A DNA stretch of 60,000 nt from Nymphaea colorata (GCF_008831285.2 NC_045144.1:17749716-17809715); one strand, 5' to 3'; positions 36,065 to 49,295 are shown, counted from the first letter of the stretch. Notes: generated by a model from the sequence alone, not told the origin. Made by a program: numbers and translations.

Positions 36065-39000
36065 ATGGAAAGTGCGCAAGAAAACAACTGCATGGAAGAG
36101 AACGGAGTGGAGAAAAAGAGATTGGGATTGCTCAGGGTGAAGGTTGATCAAGAAGATCCAGGTGCTAAGGTGAATACTTTATTCTTCTTTTACCTCTGTT
36201 TACCTTCCAGGCCGATGGAGTTCGTGAACTAGGCTTCTGTAAATCGTTTTTGGGAGGAAATACCGTTTTCTTTTTCCTCATGAGATTTCACAAGGTGGGT
36301 TGTCTGAAAAAGAAGGGCTTGTGAATTACTTCAATCATTCTCTTCTTTTCTAGGGGTTTTGTTCGAGACCCAATATATAGTGATCAGAAGTTCGTCGCGC
36401 GTAGGGCTCTCCTTTTAAGGGGTTTAAGACAGAATGGTTTGCATTCCATCAAAATCAAAATGTATTATAATGATTTGTAAGGGAAAGAAAGAGGCAGTTT
36501 TTCTTCTCGAAGCAGATCCCATAGGCAACAAAAATTTTGGCATCTCATTATAGATTTTTAAACCCAAATTGTTCTCAAGCAGAGTTTTCAACAACGGCAG
36601 ACAGCCGTGGATTTCTTTTTGGGGAGCAGCACCTAGAAATTTCTGTATCTCCAAATGAACTGCTGAAGCCAAGCTAGACACTGTAAACCTGTGGAAGCAT
36701 ATGGAAACAGTACTTGGTATGTTGCTTTCTGCTAGAAGAAACATGGCTTCTTTTCTTTTCCCTTTTTTTTTTCTCTTTTTCTTCCTGACATTCTTTTAAA
36801 AGTTTCCTTTTGTCGGGCTGGTCATTTCAAACTGGTTTTTTAAAATTTTGTCGTTGATTAGAAAAGTGCTGGTTTCAGAGAGATACTCACGTTCATATTG
36901 GAGAAGGCAAAGGAGATGCACATTCACTCCCACAGACGGCTGTTTATTGCTTGTTCTCCATCTCCCTCTCTCTCTCAAAGAGAGATAAGCAACAAGCGCG
37001 TGAAATGTTGTCCTTTTTTTTTCCAGATTCCTTGTTTCTTACCAAACATACTACGCACGTCTTTATCTTAGATCTACTAAAAATCTATATATGATATATA
37101 TGTATCTAGAGGATTTTTTAGATGGAAAAATCGTTGGTGTATTTAGCATTAGGCCAACATGATTGGACTGACGCCTCGATGACAGAAGGATTTCATCTCC
37201 ATTTGTTCGGCTCTCACATCTCAACTAAATTCACGTCTGACAGGTTGCTACGATATAACAATGTGTGAATGGCCAACGATGTGGGTGATGTGTTTAGCAT
37301 AGGTGGCCACGATCGAACGGAGATCCCAATGATGGAACTTCATTACTCACATGTATGTTTTAAATATTCAAGCTCATGGTTTGATTAGTATGATTAGTAC
37401 ATAGACCGTAATTGTTTTTTATTTGAATAAGAAAGTTGGAGCCTGGGATTAGTCAGACACCTACCAATGGTGACATTTCTCCTGTACTGGTCGGGCCACT
37501 AGTTCAGCTAGATCAGTTATGAATCTGTAGAAGCCACGGTCATATTTAATTTTATAAAAGTGACAATTAAAAAACTAAACTTAAAATTTTTAAAATATTA
37601 AAAACAATAAAAAATTAGTGAATGGCACTGGGCTTATCGTTCGATCCGATTGCATAAAATTTAAAAAAGGTTTTCTTTTCACGGGCAGGGCTTAGATGAT
37701 TTGATGCTGAGAAGATTTCTCCGAGCACGTGATCTGAACGTCGAGAAAGCTGCTTCCTTATTGTTGAGGTATCTAAAATGGCGGCGGTCGTTCGTTCCCA
37801 GGGGCTTCATATCCGAGGATGAGATACGGAATGAGATTGCCAAGGAGAAGATGTTCTTGCAGGGAGTTGACAAGAAGGAGAGGCCCATCATGGTTGCGCT
37901 AGGAGTGAGGCACACTTACTATGACCGTGATCTGGAAGAATTTAAACGTAAGGCCCTCTCCTTATGTCATGCTTCTTAATTCTTTAATTGCTGATGTTGA
38001 CGAGAACTTTGTTTTCCTTTGTGCCTTGTAATTTTAGAAAAAAATGTCCATTATCTTTTACAGAGATTCAGCTATTAATTAGCCTGCCTATTTGTTTGAA
38101 TGCACTTCAAGTGTGTAAGTACACACTTGACCGATAAGCTTTTTCTTTTTCCTCTTTCAAGTTTCAACAACGCAATATATGTCAAGTATGAGAAATGTTA
38201 TTAATTTCTTCAAGGTTTGCAGGTTATCTCGTGTATGGCATTGACAAGATATGCGCTAGGTAAGATTCTCAGTTTGACACCTCATTTTTATTCTTTGGAC
38301 TCCTATTGTAGATTTTCAAGGTCATTCACAAAGAAACCTTGTGTGTATGTTTGGCCAGGTAAGATACTCCGTTTTACACCTCATTGTGGAATTTTAAGGT
38401 CATTCACTTGTGTATGCGTGTGTGTGTGTGTGTATATATAGAGAGATTGAATATGCAGATGACAAATGTTGCATGATAAACAAAAATCAAACATTCATTG
38501 TTGAAAGCAGTATAAAAATTTTTGTGAGTAATTTACGTATTTCAGAAGACGGTGAAAATTATTTTTTAATATTTAGTCTTTATTTTTTATATATCTTTCG
38601 GACTTCCATGAGGAAGAAGGCTGTACAAAGTGTTTTAAATGCACCACATTAAATTGATCACAATTTGGTGTCAGGCTGCTCCATTTTCCCAACTACCCGT
38701 TGTGCATTCAATGACGTCTGTTATTTATTTATTTATTTTCCTTTTTCGCCTTTTTGTTTCTCGAATGCTTTATTTATCGAGTAATAATATGCATTTGTGT
38801 GAATGAATTAATAGTTAATAATTTTGTTTTAAATTTCAACGATAAATTACTAAAAGAAGTTAAAACATTTGTAAAACGCTGTGCCTGGATCAATTTGCAG
38901 CATGAAGGAAGGTCAAGAGAAGTTTGTAGTAATTGGAGATTTGGAAGGCTGGGGCTACGCTAACTGTGACTTCAGAGCCCACCTTGCAGCTGTAGAGATG

Positions 39001-40117
39001 ATGCAGGTCTCTCTCTCTTTCTTTCACTATCTTGTTATATATATATATATATGCATATAACTAGCTACCAAACTTGATCGGAATCATTTAAGTTGTCAAT
39101 CCAATGATATTGAATAGTGGAAAGTCTTACAAATAAGACAAGTTTTTTTCACGAGTCGAAATATCTTTCGAAGGATGAGAAGGAAAGAGGAAATGGATAA
39201 ACAAGCAAGTTTCTTTAAACGAAATTCCTTGTATTTTATGGGGTATTTTGAACTCTTAAAAAATAGCTTCTCTTTAACTTAATTTTCATCGTTTGATCTC
39301 TTTGAAATCAGAATTTAGATGATTCTTATTCTTGGTATGTGAAGGTCCAGTTGCTACTTTATTTTTTTCCCTATGTATGTCTATCAAATTGAAAATACAG
39401 GAACTAAACTAAAATGCATACATATTTCTAGGTTTAAATCAAACTATATAAATGCTGATAAGTTTAAGGCCATTTAACTTTTAAAACTTTATAAGATTTG
39501 ATTTATGCATCTACTTTGATTCATTTGGAGATTGAAATTAACATGTGAATTGTGACCAACAGTGTGTGGTGTTTGATTGGTGAAATAAAATTACGCAGGA
39601 TTATTACCCAGAGAGGCTTGCAAAAGTGTACCTGCTTCATGCCCCTTACATCTTCTGGACTGCCTGGAAGCTTGTCTACCCTTTCATCGACAGTAACACT
39701 CGGAAAAAGGTAAATCCTACCCTTCAAACTTCTAGGTATTATATTTGTTTTTTTTTTATGAATCAATAAAAAATAATATACATCTAAAAATGAAGGAATA
39801 TGTAAAATTTATTAAAGTTAAATAACTTTAAATTTAAAATTAATGAAAATGAATAGTGTGTGTGAAACGTGGCATCTTCATATCGGCCGATCGATGAAAT
39901 CGATCGAATGGATTTTAAAATAATAATAATAAAGAAAAATGACAGGAAAAAATACATGATAATAAAGAGAATTTAATGTCGCACGATATTTACTTGCTCG
40001 CAGATTGTTTTCGTGGAAAACAAGCGTTTGAAAGAGACGTTGTTGGAAGACATTGATGAGGGTCAACTTCCGGAGCGATACGGCGGAAAACTCCCCCTTG
40101 TTCCCATCTACAAGTAG
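36065..40117 (+). CDS. Sec14-like / CRAL-TRIO domain lipid-transfer protein, six exons
   Basis: Proposed exons: 36065-36169, 37689-37947, 38223-38259, 38901-39006, 39599-39709 and 40004-40117 (732 nt, 243 aa). All introns are GT..AG and the reading phase agrees at every junction. The N-terminal 35 residues are acidic/basic and variable. Residues about 36-65 form the CRAL-TRIO N-terminal helix (LDDLMLRRFLRARDLNVEKA). Residues about 85-243 form the lipid-binding CRAL-TRIO fold, with KFVVIGDLEGWGYANCD, DYYPERL, HAPYIFWTAWKLVYPFI and the C-terminal YGGKLPLVPI. This is the usual size of the small plant random-SEC14p-like proteins (Arabidopsis At1g01630 type), which are expected to bind or exchange phosphoinositides or other lipids at membranes in the cytosol. 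The ATG at 36065 was chosen because it gives a compact acidic N terminus and a phase-0 donor (AAG/GTGAAT). Exon 3 is only 37 nt. Intron 1 is 1.5 kb. No break is seen, so it is probably functional. Confidence 0.92.
36170..37688 (+). other. Intron 1 of the Sec14-like gene
   Basis: 1519 bp with GTGAAT donor and GGGCAG acceptor. It contains an antisense open stretch of 106 codons (36424-36744) without recognisable features, and AT-rich sequence near the acceptor. No TE domains seen. Confidence 0.8.
38410..38442. repeat. (TG)n(TA)n microsatellite in intron 3
   Basis: TGTATGCG followed by a TG run, then TATATA and GAGAGA. It lies between exons 3 and 4 of the Sec14-like gene. Confidence 0.9.
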
Positions 40118-42039
40118 GGTCGCAAGTGGTTCGGATTTGGTTTGACTGAATTTTAGTGTATTTTACTGTATCAGATCCGACCCGATTGTGACCTTACCCA
40201 GAAGGCAGACTCTCTCTCTCTCTCTTTCTCTCTCTCATATAATTATATTGATAATTGTAATGTCACACTCAAACAATTTAAGTCTCTAAATTATTAGTAA
40301 CGATCTTGGTCATGTCTGATATATTATTTTTTTTGTAAGTTTATTGGCTTATTGAAAATGCAGCAGCCAATTTATTTTCAGTGTATAATTAGATAAAGGC
40401 GTTCCAAAAGCATGGTTAGTCTCTTTTAATGCTATGGGCTCATAACAAGAGACAAGCAAAACTAGACCGAGGCCAGGCCTTACCTGCTGGGTCCCAACCA
40501 GTTCATCGGGTTGGCTCAGTTAGGGACCCAGTTGCAGCTGAACTGTCTCTCATTAAGGCTCGGTAGCTGGACTCGTATTTGGATGGTTCATTTGCTGGGG
40601 AATCCACGTTGATGTGATTTTTTATTTAGTGTTTTAAATTTCAATTTTTTATTTTTTAAATTTCAGTCGTTGATATTTTTCATGGGATTGTTCAGTTTTA
40701 TTTTTCTATAGTCTTCGATTTTGGGCATCCAAATAAGCTAGTTAAGACGAAAAATTTTATATTTTGAAGTATAAACATGATAGGTTTATAATTATAGATA
40801 TAGGTATACATATACATATAAATATACATACATGTATACAAGCTATCTGAGATTGACAACCCTCAATGTTCAACTCTTGACATTATTTGGTTAAACGAGC
40901 TGAAACTCTTGACAACCTCTCACTGTGCCAACTCGTTTGATTCTTCCTTTTTGATACATTCGAAAGAAAGGCCTACTAGATCTTGGGAGGAATAATTGAA
41001 TTGAAAATGAAATGAAAGGGTTGATTTTTCTTTTCTTACGTGGGGGGAAGTGCATGCATTAGGCTTAGAGGCATGCACATGATCGTTTTCGGGTTTTTAA
41101 ACGGCGATGTTTTGTATGAGTATAAAGTCAAAAGTTGTTTTTTTGTAGGGAAAAAATTGAAAATTTTAGTAAATTTTAAACCAATTAATCCTTTGGCTTG
41201 AATAAAAAAGGTGGTCAAAATCTGGAAAATAAAATTTAATTAATTGAAAAAAATTGGTAATTAAAACTATAGAAAAAATGAGAAAACGAGGAAAAAAAAC
41301 ATGAAAATGAACAAAATGCAAAAAAAAAGGAATAAAAAACCTTTGTTTTCCTTTCGAGGTTTTTTTCACCTTTTTTTTTTGCTGACCAGCTTTTAACATT
41401 TTAAATGTGTTTTAATAATACGTGTTTTTTGCGGCTACGATCGGTGATTGGCTGCCTACCATCCTTTCATTTGTCAATGAATTCTTAACACCGAAATAAT
41501 TATAGTTAATATAGTAAAGTCACATCATGTGCAATAGATTAAGTATGTAATTAGACATTGAAAGTAAAATTGGTGTCTTTTCATATGTTTAATATTTAAA
41601 ATTATGTTTGTTTGGACTACAAAAATAAAAAGGAAATGACATAATTTATATTACTTTAAAGTAATACCGCTGCATCAAAGGATGAAAAATGAGAAAGGGA
41701 CATCGTGAATGGTGGTAAAAAGATGGACAAAGAAAAGAAAAGAGGAACATGAAAAACCTTCTTTGTGATGGTTTATGTGAATGGTAAAAAGAAACTCTCG
41801 ATCAAAGACATTACGCAGTTTATGCATGCATTGAGAGACAGAAAAAACATATTTGGTAGAAAGCAAGCAAAATGTCTTTTATTTCCTTTGCATTATTTTC
41901 ATTTATTTCTTTTCTTTTCCTCTCCTTGTAATCAAAGAAGCTTTTTACTTTTCTTTCTTTTTTTTATTATTAATTAATCAACTAACAAAGGATTGATAGT
42001 TTTTTTCATCCCTTTTCTTCATTTTCCCTCTATCCAAAC
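40118..42039. other. 3' flank of the Sec14-like gene and unassigned DNA
   Basis: Contains a CT microsatellite (about 40209-40238) just after the stop codon, probably in the 3' untranslated region or flank. A less AT-rich patch lies at 40460-40590, and long A/T-rich sequence follows. No other gene recognised; small ORFs near 41036-41977 are A/T-composition artefacts. Confidence 0.5.
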
Positions 42040-42212
42040 AAGGAGTTGATGTCTTAATCCATCGTCTAGTATTAGTTTTTATATTTTTTTTCAATGTCGT
42101 TCTCTTAACCATTTATCTACATTAGATGTGACCATGATTAGATGGCTAATGATCTTAATGATTAAGAGTCGTGATTCGCTCACTATATAATAATAATAAT
42201 AAATAATAATAA
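42040..42212 (-). repeat. TA-flanked dispersed repeat, copy c (inverted), ending in (ATA)n
   Basis: The minus strand carries 'cgactcttaatcat', 'ccatctaatcatggtcac' and 'gtagataaatggttaagagaac', matching copies a, b and d in order. It borders an (ATA)n run at about 42187-42212. Confidence 0.5.
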
Positions 42213-42284
42213 AGAGGAGAACTGAAGTCTGCCCGCTGTTTGATAGTCAAAAGTTTAAAAACTATAACTAAGAAAACATGAACT

Positions 42285-42362
42285 GTTGCTAAATCATTAT
42301 AAAGTGTTGCATTATTATAAACCGTTGCTATACTTTTTAGGGACGGTTTTGCGACCCCGATG
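42285..42362. other. Possible transposon-terminal-like sequence
   Basis: Contains AAACCGTTGCTATACTTTTTAG followed by GGGACGGTTTTGCGACC. This resembles the 'AACCGTCCCTAAA' type sub-terminal repeats of plant CACTA and other DNA transposons. No matching second terminus was found nearby, so this is weak. Confidence 0.25.
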
Positions 42363-42539
42363 GCCGACGGGCAGGGCTTTGGACCTGGCTCGTTTCACTG
42401 GAGGGAAATTCGAAAATCCTTTCCTCTCTGCCTCGGAGATCCTCTCTATTCTCAGCGCCCCCCTCCCTCCTTCTCTCTCTCTCCAACTCCGGCTTCCATT
42501 CACAGCAGTCGCACCTCCAGGTTTTCTCACAGAGAGAGA

Positions 42540-45500
42540 GAGGACGGAGGGCGAAGACTTCCATGTGACTGTGACGCATGATGTGCAGGTTGTCGCCCGG
42601 AGAGACCGAGAACCTGCTCTGCGTTATCTGCGCCAGCCCTACGCATGCCTCCCCACCACCCGACCACACCTCTTTCCTTGCTTGGAACTGCCTTGACTTC
42701 TTCCCCGTTGCGTTCCATAGGCAGGCTGCTGTGCCCACCCTGACCGCGCCGTCCGACGGTCTTCTTGCCGCAGTTCGGGCCACCCAGGCCGATGAGTCGC
42801 TCTTGGGGAAGGAGGAAGCGAGGAAGAGGCAGGAGCTCATGACCGGGAACGCGGCGGTGGCTTGGATCAGTGACCCCACCTCCAGCCAATATTTCTGGCT
42901 CCGCCACGGGGAGGAGGAGAAAGAGAGGAAGAAGGGGAAAGGGCGGGAGCAAGTCGGGGAGGAACCCGTTGCGAGGAAGATTCCGCTGTGCCTTATGCCT
43001 GCAGTTGCTGGAGTGGCCCGTTACCGTAAATTTACTTCGACCACCACCACCATCACTTTCATCTTCGTCTTCATAGTTTCTCGACGAAGTCGATAATGGC
43101 CCCCAAAGCCACCATCACCGCTTTCCTCCAGCCAATAATGATGGCGACTATCGTCAGCTTTATCCTTACAGTTTCAACATCACTTCTTAACTCTTCGAAG
43201 TCGTTTGCGTCCATGAAAATAACTGAATGGCCATCGGAAAATTTCTTTTGGGTAATTACTGCCATCATAGTCGCAGTTGACAACTCTTAATACCTCCACT
43301 AATGTCACCGTTATTGCTTGTTGATGCTTCTCTTTAGCTAACTGATGTCCAGTACCAAGTCTATCATCATGGTGCTTTTCTGTTTGTTCTGTAAAATGTT
43401 GGATGGTTCACAGTGTGAGTATCTTTCAGCACACCATCATCGTTGCCTTTATTTGATTGTCACGAATGGAGACTTCCGGTTCATCATCTTCCTCTTCATC
43501 ACAAAGGTTTTTCTTAAATTTCACGCTTATGATCGTTATCTCATTAGTTGATCATGCCCACTATCGTGACTGGAGCGTTTTTACTTATTTATTTGTATAA
43601 TTATAGACCGCTTTAACGCTTGCATAACGATAATCAATATCATTGCCATGGCTGTTTTCTAGGAAATATGCCCATTTGCTCTGTTCTCTCACCATCTTCT
43701 TGGGGCCTTTATCCCCACCGTAGCCTCCGCAACGTTCTTTATTGTATTTTATTTCCCTATGGTTAACGTTTATTCCCTTGTTTGACAGTAACACTAGCGC
43801 CATCCATATCTTCTTTCATGGCTATGGCAGACGAATCTTCATTTACATGCGAGTAGTCAACATGATGGCCCTAACTGTTCTTCCTTTGGTAATATGAGCA
43901 CCTGCTATATTCCCCGTCCCAATTAGCTCATCCTTAATCTTTTTGCTATTATTTATTTCATTATTTAACCATTTTATTACGTGGTCGTAGTCAACATCAT
44001 GGATATGATATAGTGTGGCCACTAGTTCGTCATGCTCACCATTATCACTCCAATGGTTTTACTGTTCTATATTGTTAGCGGTGGGAGTGATTTGAGTGGC
44101 AACAAGAGGAAACAAGGAACAATCAGTTGATCAGAAAGGTGAAAAATTGAGTGAGCCTTTGTGTAAGCTGTCATAAAGGCTGTCCTATTCGCTTTGTCAG
44201 GTGAACCATTCTTCATTTCCAGGTTGCAATTTTTCTTGCTCTACTTCTTAGTCCTAAGTCCTAAGTCCTAACTCATTTACCATGTTGGTTCAAATCCTTG
44301 AAACATGAGTTGAGTTTTCTATCTGTGTCGAAATGATTAAACATGGTGTGGGTATACTATTATGCTCTTAACGCAGCTCAATTCAGGTCTGGGTTCCAGG
44401 CGAGACAAAACTATAGACTGCTTAGCCAATTTAGAGAAACTTCTTTTTTTGTAAATGTCCATACTTCGAAACTACGGCGGCATTTTATTCTTTGCATGTA
44501 CTTCTTCTCAAAGTAAAATATTATCTGAATGTATATAATATCGTTATCCCTTAACCCATATTTTCTAAAATTTCAGAGTTGTACCTGTAACCATATTTAC
44601 CTTTATGTCATATAACCTATGTTATCTTTGATTTTCTGATTTTTCTTATGCCATATTAGATAAAGTTATCTAATTAGTGTTGCATTAGTATGGTCATAAT
44701 ATTGCAAATGAAAGAAGTAGTGCTTACTAGTATTGTTCTTAATTATTCCGTGGTTCAAGGATGGTTTGAACTTTGATCTAACTTCCTTATGAGATGGACG
44801 AAGTTCATCTAATCAGTATAACTGACGAGGGACCTTTTTCCTTTAGAAAATTGTGCGTGTCTCCCTAAGTTCCAGTGGCTTAGGTAACTACAGTCCCAAG
44901 GACAAAATAAAACATGTTCTTGCGAGACCTTAAAAGAGGCCCTCTCCTGTAGAGATGCGATCTTCATGAATTTCTGATACTTGTGCCCGGAAAATATAAT
45001 TTGTTTTTGGTGATATGCTGCACAATATCACCTGCTCATTACTGTTTTTTTTCCTAATACAGTTCAGGGTTTCAAGGTCTTCGGACTCTTGTTTGTTGCA
45101 TGTGATGATGAACATGTCAATATGCACGATGGACTAGGTTGGGATTATTTTGTTTTTCCCTTTAATTGTTATAGTTACGTATGAAGCCCTTTAACTGTTT
45201 AAACTCTTGGTACTTGCTTTCTTGGCGGTGAGCAAGTTTTATGTCTCGAACTTCTGTGTTTTAGATTGGTCTACATAGAGTTAATAAAAACCTACCTCTG
45301 TATTTGTCAGTCTTCATTTGATTTGAGGAACCGGCAAGTTGAAAGTCTAATTAAATTATATTGCCTTCTGTGTTACTGTTAATCAATAGGTTGGTTTCGT
45401 TCTTGTAATTGTAGGAACATATTGACAGATTGATGGCACTAGCTAGCTAGTGAGCCATAGCATCTCAATCTTTTCATCACAAGATGTTGTAGTGAGAGGA

Positions 45501-47100
45501 GGTAATTAATGTGTGAATTAAACAAGTTGATGATGATATTTTGTTTTCCAAGGCTCAAGTTCATTGTTTAAGATAGGTGCAATGCGAGTTTAAATTTGCT
45601 GTATTAATCCATTGAATCTAGATGAGACAAGGAGAGCTTGTGGGGGAGAACTGTTCATGGGTTACGTTTTTAGTTTATTAATCAGCGATGTGCGTGGTGA
45701 TTGTCCTAGGCCGTTGCCACCTATCAAAGAGCTGTAGGCAGAAACTGACTTCACAGAAAGGGAAAGTCCATCAGGGAACTGGGAGGTCTGCTCATGATAT
45801 CTTGTTTCATTGTTGTTGGATGTTACAACACGAGGGTAATGCATAAGACTATGCGTAGGAAGGAAAAGTTTAGTTCTGGAAGAAGCCTCCACCTCCAAGA
45901 AGGCAGCAACTTGGTCTTGGAATTGGTGAATATGGATGCAAGGCTAGAAAGCTAAATCATAGCAATAAACATAGAAAGTTCCCCTTAGGTCTATCTACTA
46001 CTCTTACATTCACTGGAAAACCCTTGAGTGTAATCCAAGGATATGAAAATAGGATATAGAATCATTTTTATCAAGTCTATGTTTTTCAAAACGGAGTTGT
46101 TAGGAGTCTATCTTGATTTGATGCTTTATTGATTTCTCCTAAAATGTGATAGTTTTATTGCCTTTTAGTTGACACTTTGCACTGTAAATGAACTTCTTGT
46201 CTTATTCTGCGATAAGTTTAAGCTGGTTTGTAGCCTAAGTGGCTACTAATTATGAAATTCATTTGTTCATGTTCTTCCAGTGAGATTGTCCTCTGATTTT
46301 AGTATGCTCTGAGTTCCATTTTCTATGTTAATCTTTTGACCTGATAGACTTTGCAAATTTGAAGCTGTTAACTTGTTACCTTTGTTGTGACTGCTGCCTG
46401 GAGGTTATGACTCTTCCAGTTATGACCCTATGGTCATTGCTTCTGCAAGGCCTGCCTTCAAGTTGCTTTTCCACCGATCAGAGAGAGAAGTTCTATGGAT
46501 GGGCGTAGCCTAAGAACTCAAAAAACCATCAGATATCACCCTACATGCAAACAGTGCATTGGTGAAATCTTTCAGTTTCAGGATCCGAAGGTACAATGTG
46601 AACAAAGATTTGTGTTGTGCATGCTAACTGGGGCAACATGTGATCTGCGGTCTCCTTTTCTTTTAACGTACATGCTTGGTTTAGTTGCTGTTACTAGATC
46701 TGCCTCGAGTATTGATTCTTCTAAAAACATTTGTAATTCTTTTCATTTCAGCCGAAACTCATTGAGCGTCTGCGACCTTTTAGGTTAACCTAAATCTCCA
46801 AACCATGATTAAGAAAATTCAGAAGGGATCAGGTGAGAATGTGGTAGAATCATGCAAAATTGATGCAAACAAACTGCAAGATTATGAAGAAGAATCTGGT
46901 CAAAATGTTCATTTTGAGTTGAAGGCTGAAGTAGAGAATGCTGCAATTCGAGAGAGAGCAAGCTTGCGGATGAGGAAAATCTGATTGATGAAACGAAAGT
47001 CTTTGGCCCAATAAAGGAGCGCAAAATAATCTGCAAATGGAATCAAGGCTAAGCAAATACAAAATTGAGGGAAACCATGGTTCTCCTTCTAGCCGCATAC
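42540..47100 (+). pseudogene. Decayed VIM/ORTHRUS (UHRF1-like) E3 ubiquitin ligase gene, non-processed
   Basis: Blocks appear in the order of the plant VIM/ORTHRUS family. A PHD-like start near 42558-42710 reads LPCDCDA, then ENLLCVICASPTH..W.C across a stop and a frame change. A linker at 42750-42850 reads SDGLLAAVRATQADESL..EEARKRQELM, followed by an acidic/lysine run. A RING beginning near 42960-43020 reads FRCALCLQLLEWPVTV. SRA-domain pieces lie near 44062-44204 (SGGSDLSGNKRK, then KEQSVDQKGEKL after a frameshift) and at 45073-45141 (QGFKVFGLLFVACDDEHVNMHDG). A second RING tail at 46490-46600 reads GRSLRTQKTIRYHPTCKQCIG..FQFQDPKVQ. The 46800-47060 stretch may be the acidic tail. Intact family members read hemimethylated CpG and histones and maintain DNA methylation. 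Here stops, frameshifts and lost cysteines show decay. Blocks separated by intron-like DNA indicate a genomic copy, not a retrocopy. Confidence 0.82.
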
Positions 47101-49295
47101 TTGTTCAGTCTGATGGAGATATTGATTATTAGTACTCTTTCCCAAAGCTTCCAAAAGTTTTTGGTACACTAGATGCTATATACATCAAAGCAGTTTTTGG
47201 GACCTTACAAAGAAAATTATTGGGATCAGTGGTTTTTCATGAACCAAAGGCTTGATTCGAGTGATAAGATCTGGACAAGCTAAATTTTGACATGTCACCT
47301 GATTTGGTACAAAGAACCATAGTTCTTTAAAGAAACACATGATGCAAGAATTGCTGAGATAGAAGGAAAAGAAAAAACTAGTAAGAAAATTACAAAGCAT
47401 GTTTATCCATTGCTGTAGTCATTGTTACTATGTGGATGGGCTAAGCAGAATAAAAAGCATGTTTTACCCAACACTGTTTACTGCTAATTTGTGGATGGCC
47501 TGTAATAATTGTGTATAGAATTATCTGAGGGTTGGTTTCGAATCAGGTCAGTGCCACGAGAAGGCAAAATACTCTGTGTTTACGTATTTTATCTCCCGAA
47601 ACTTGGTAAAAACCAGACCACTTGGGTAGAAAGGCAAAAACCAAGCCTATGCTCATAACCACTGGCGATGCTGCAAGAGTTGTCGCCGGCACCAGCAGGG
47701 GAGGTGACGGCTTCCTCTTGCAAAAAAAAAACAAAAGGGCCCTACAGTGCAATTTATATTTGAGTTGAGAGGCGGTTGTTGCGGAGGATGGCCCGATGGG
47801 GACGTCCCTTGCCTACTGGCCTGGCGGGGTATCACCATGGGTTGCCGGTGACGTCCTGTTGGGACCATCAGGCAATTTTTTTAGCCGGGCAGGCCGCCAC
47901 CGTCCTTTTTTCAAGTAGGAGGGGCGACTGCCTCCCCGATGCAAAAAGAGAAAAAACAGTTGCCTATGTGCAGAGGCTGTTGCTTTCCCTCTGCAGCGAC
48001 GCGATGTCGGGAGGGGGGCGTTCGCCTCCCCTGGTGGTGGTCACAGAGTGTTAGGCTCCCTAACACGATATGAGCTTTGTTTCTTTGAAATGAAAGGAGG
48101 AGCGTCACGATCGGACGCTCGATATTGGGTGTAGGCGCTATGCCAGTTTGTAGAAATGTCAAATGAATTAGATATATCTTTAATTCGAATATTCATATAT
48201 TGAAATCCGAATAAAGAAAAATAATATTTGAATCTAAAATTTGATTTTACAATATGAATCTTATCTAAATCTGAATTTTGCATTCATATCTAAATTTAAA
48301 CCTGACTTTAAGCTGAATCTAGTAGATGTTTAAAATGTAAGGGAATATGACATGTGATAGTTATTTAAAACTAAATCTTATCTGAATCTTATCAGATATC
48401 TATGTATATTCGAATTTGATTCTAATTTCTTTTTAAATCTAAATTTGATCTGATTTTTAAGTGGATATTAATTTTTTGCATGTCCGATTTTCTTTGAATG
48501 GTTTAGTCAATGTTTTATTTTAATCGAATATGTTGACATCTCTATATAAAAAATAAATAATAATAATAAAGATGATCTCATATGCGGTGGTTTCCTGTTG
48601 GTAGCACCAATCATAAAAAAAAAATAAAAAAAAATGTGTGTTCCTTTCGCTCACCCATGACATGAATTTGTATCAAATCTAAACCGACACACTCTATTCT
48701 GCATCTTAACCCTATTCTGTACCTTAACCGGAACTTTCAAGTTTTTGTTCTATCTGAAGAATATATTCTTGGTTATCTTCTGAATTGATTGGTGAAGAAC
48801 TATGTTCTGCTGTCACTTCAGCTCAGAAGAATTTTTCACCTCCATGCACGTGAATCTGTTCACATTAACGTGGGCGGTATTCAAAAGCTGCTCGTTTATT
48901 CTCGAAGTTTGGTTTGATATGACTATCTTTTGAGCGAGTGCGTGAGTGTGTTCTCGCATGCCCCGTCTGTTTTTGCAAAGAAGTCGTATTCTAAACATTT
49001 CTAAGCACATTATACAAGACATAATTGTATGCATTTTTTACTCTGCGAATTACTTGTTCGTGAATTTTATGCTTTTGACCTCATAAAGGAAAATACGATA
49101 TTACGTTTGCGAGATTTCCAACAAATTGGGTAGTGATTTTTCTTCGAGAACACATTAAGCAAGGTCAGTTGCTTACTTCCATTCTAGTTTCTGCTTATAG
49201 TTAAGTAAAATTTACTTATGTTTGATGATGCAAACCATAGATTCTCTTAGAGAGGCCAAAATAAGGTGGATTCAGCTTACAAGATAAATTTAGAA
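47101..49295. other. Unassigned DNA with a GC-rich patch
   Basis: The 47640-48060 part is GC-rich relative to its surroundings and contains two similar phrases ('ggtgacggcttcctcttgcaaaaa' type near 47705, 'gcgactgcctccccgatgcaaaaa' type near 47925). The open frames there (92, 83 and 71 codons) match nothing I recognise. Sequence 48160-48540 is AT-rich with repeated 'aatctaaat/gaatctta' phrases. An (AATAATA)n run lies near 48547-48570. Confidence 0.45.

Noticed and set aside
42337-42879. 180-codon minus-strand open frame
   Set aside because: It is the antisense of the GC-rich VIM/ORTHRUS-like exon. The plus strand has clear family motifs, and this strand has none.
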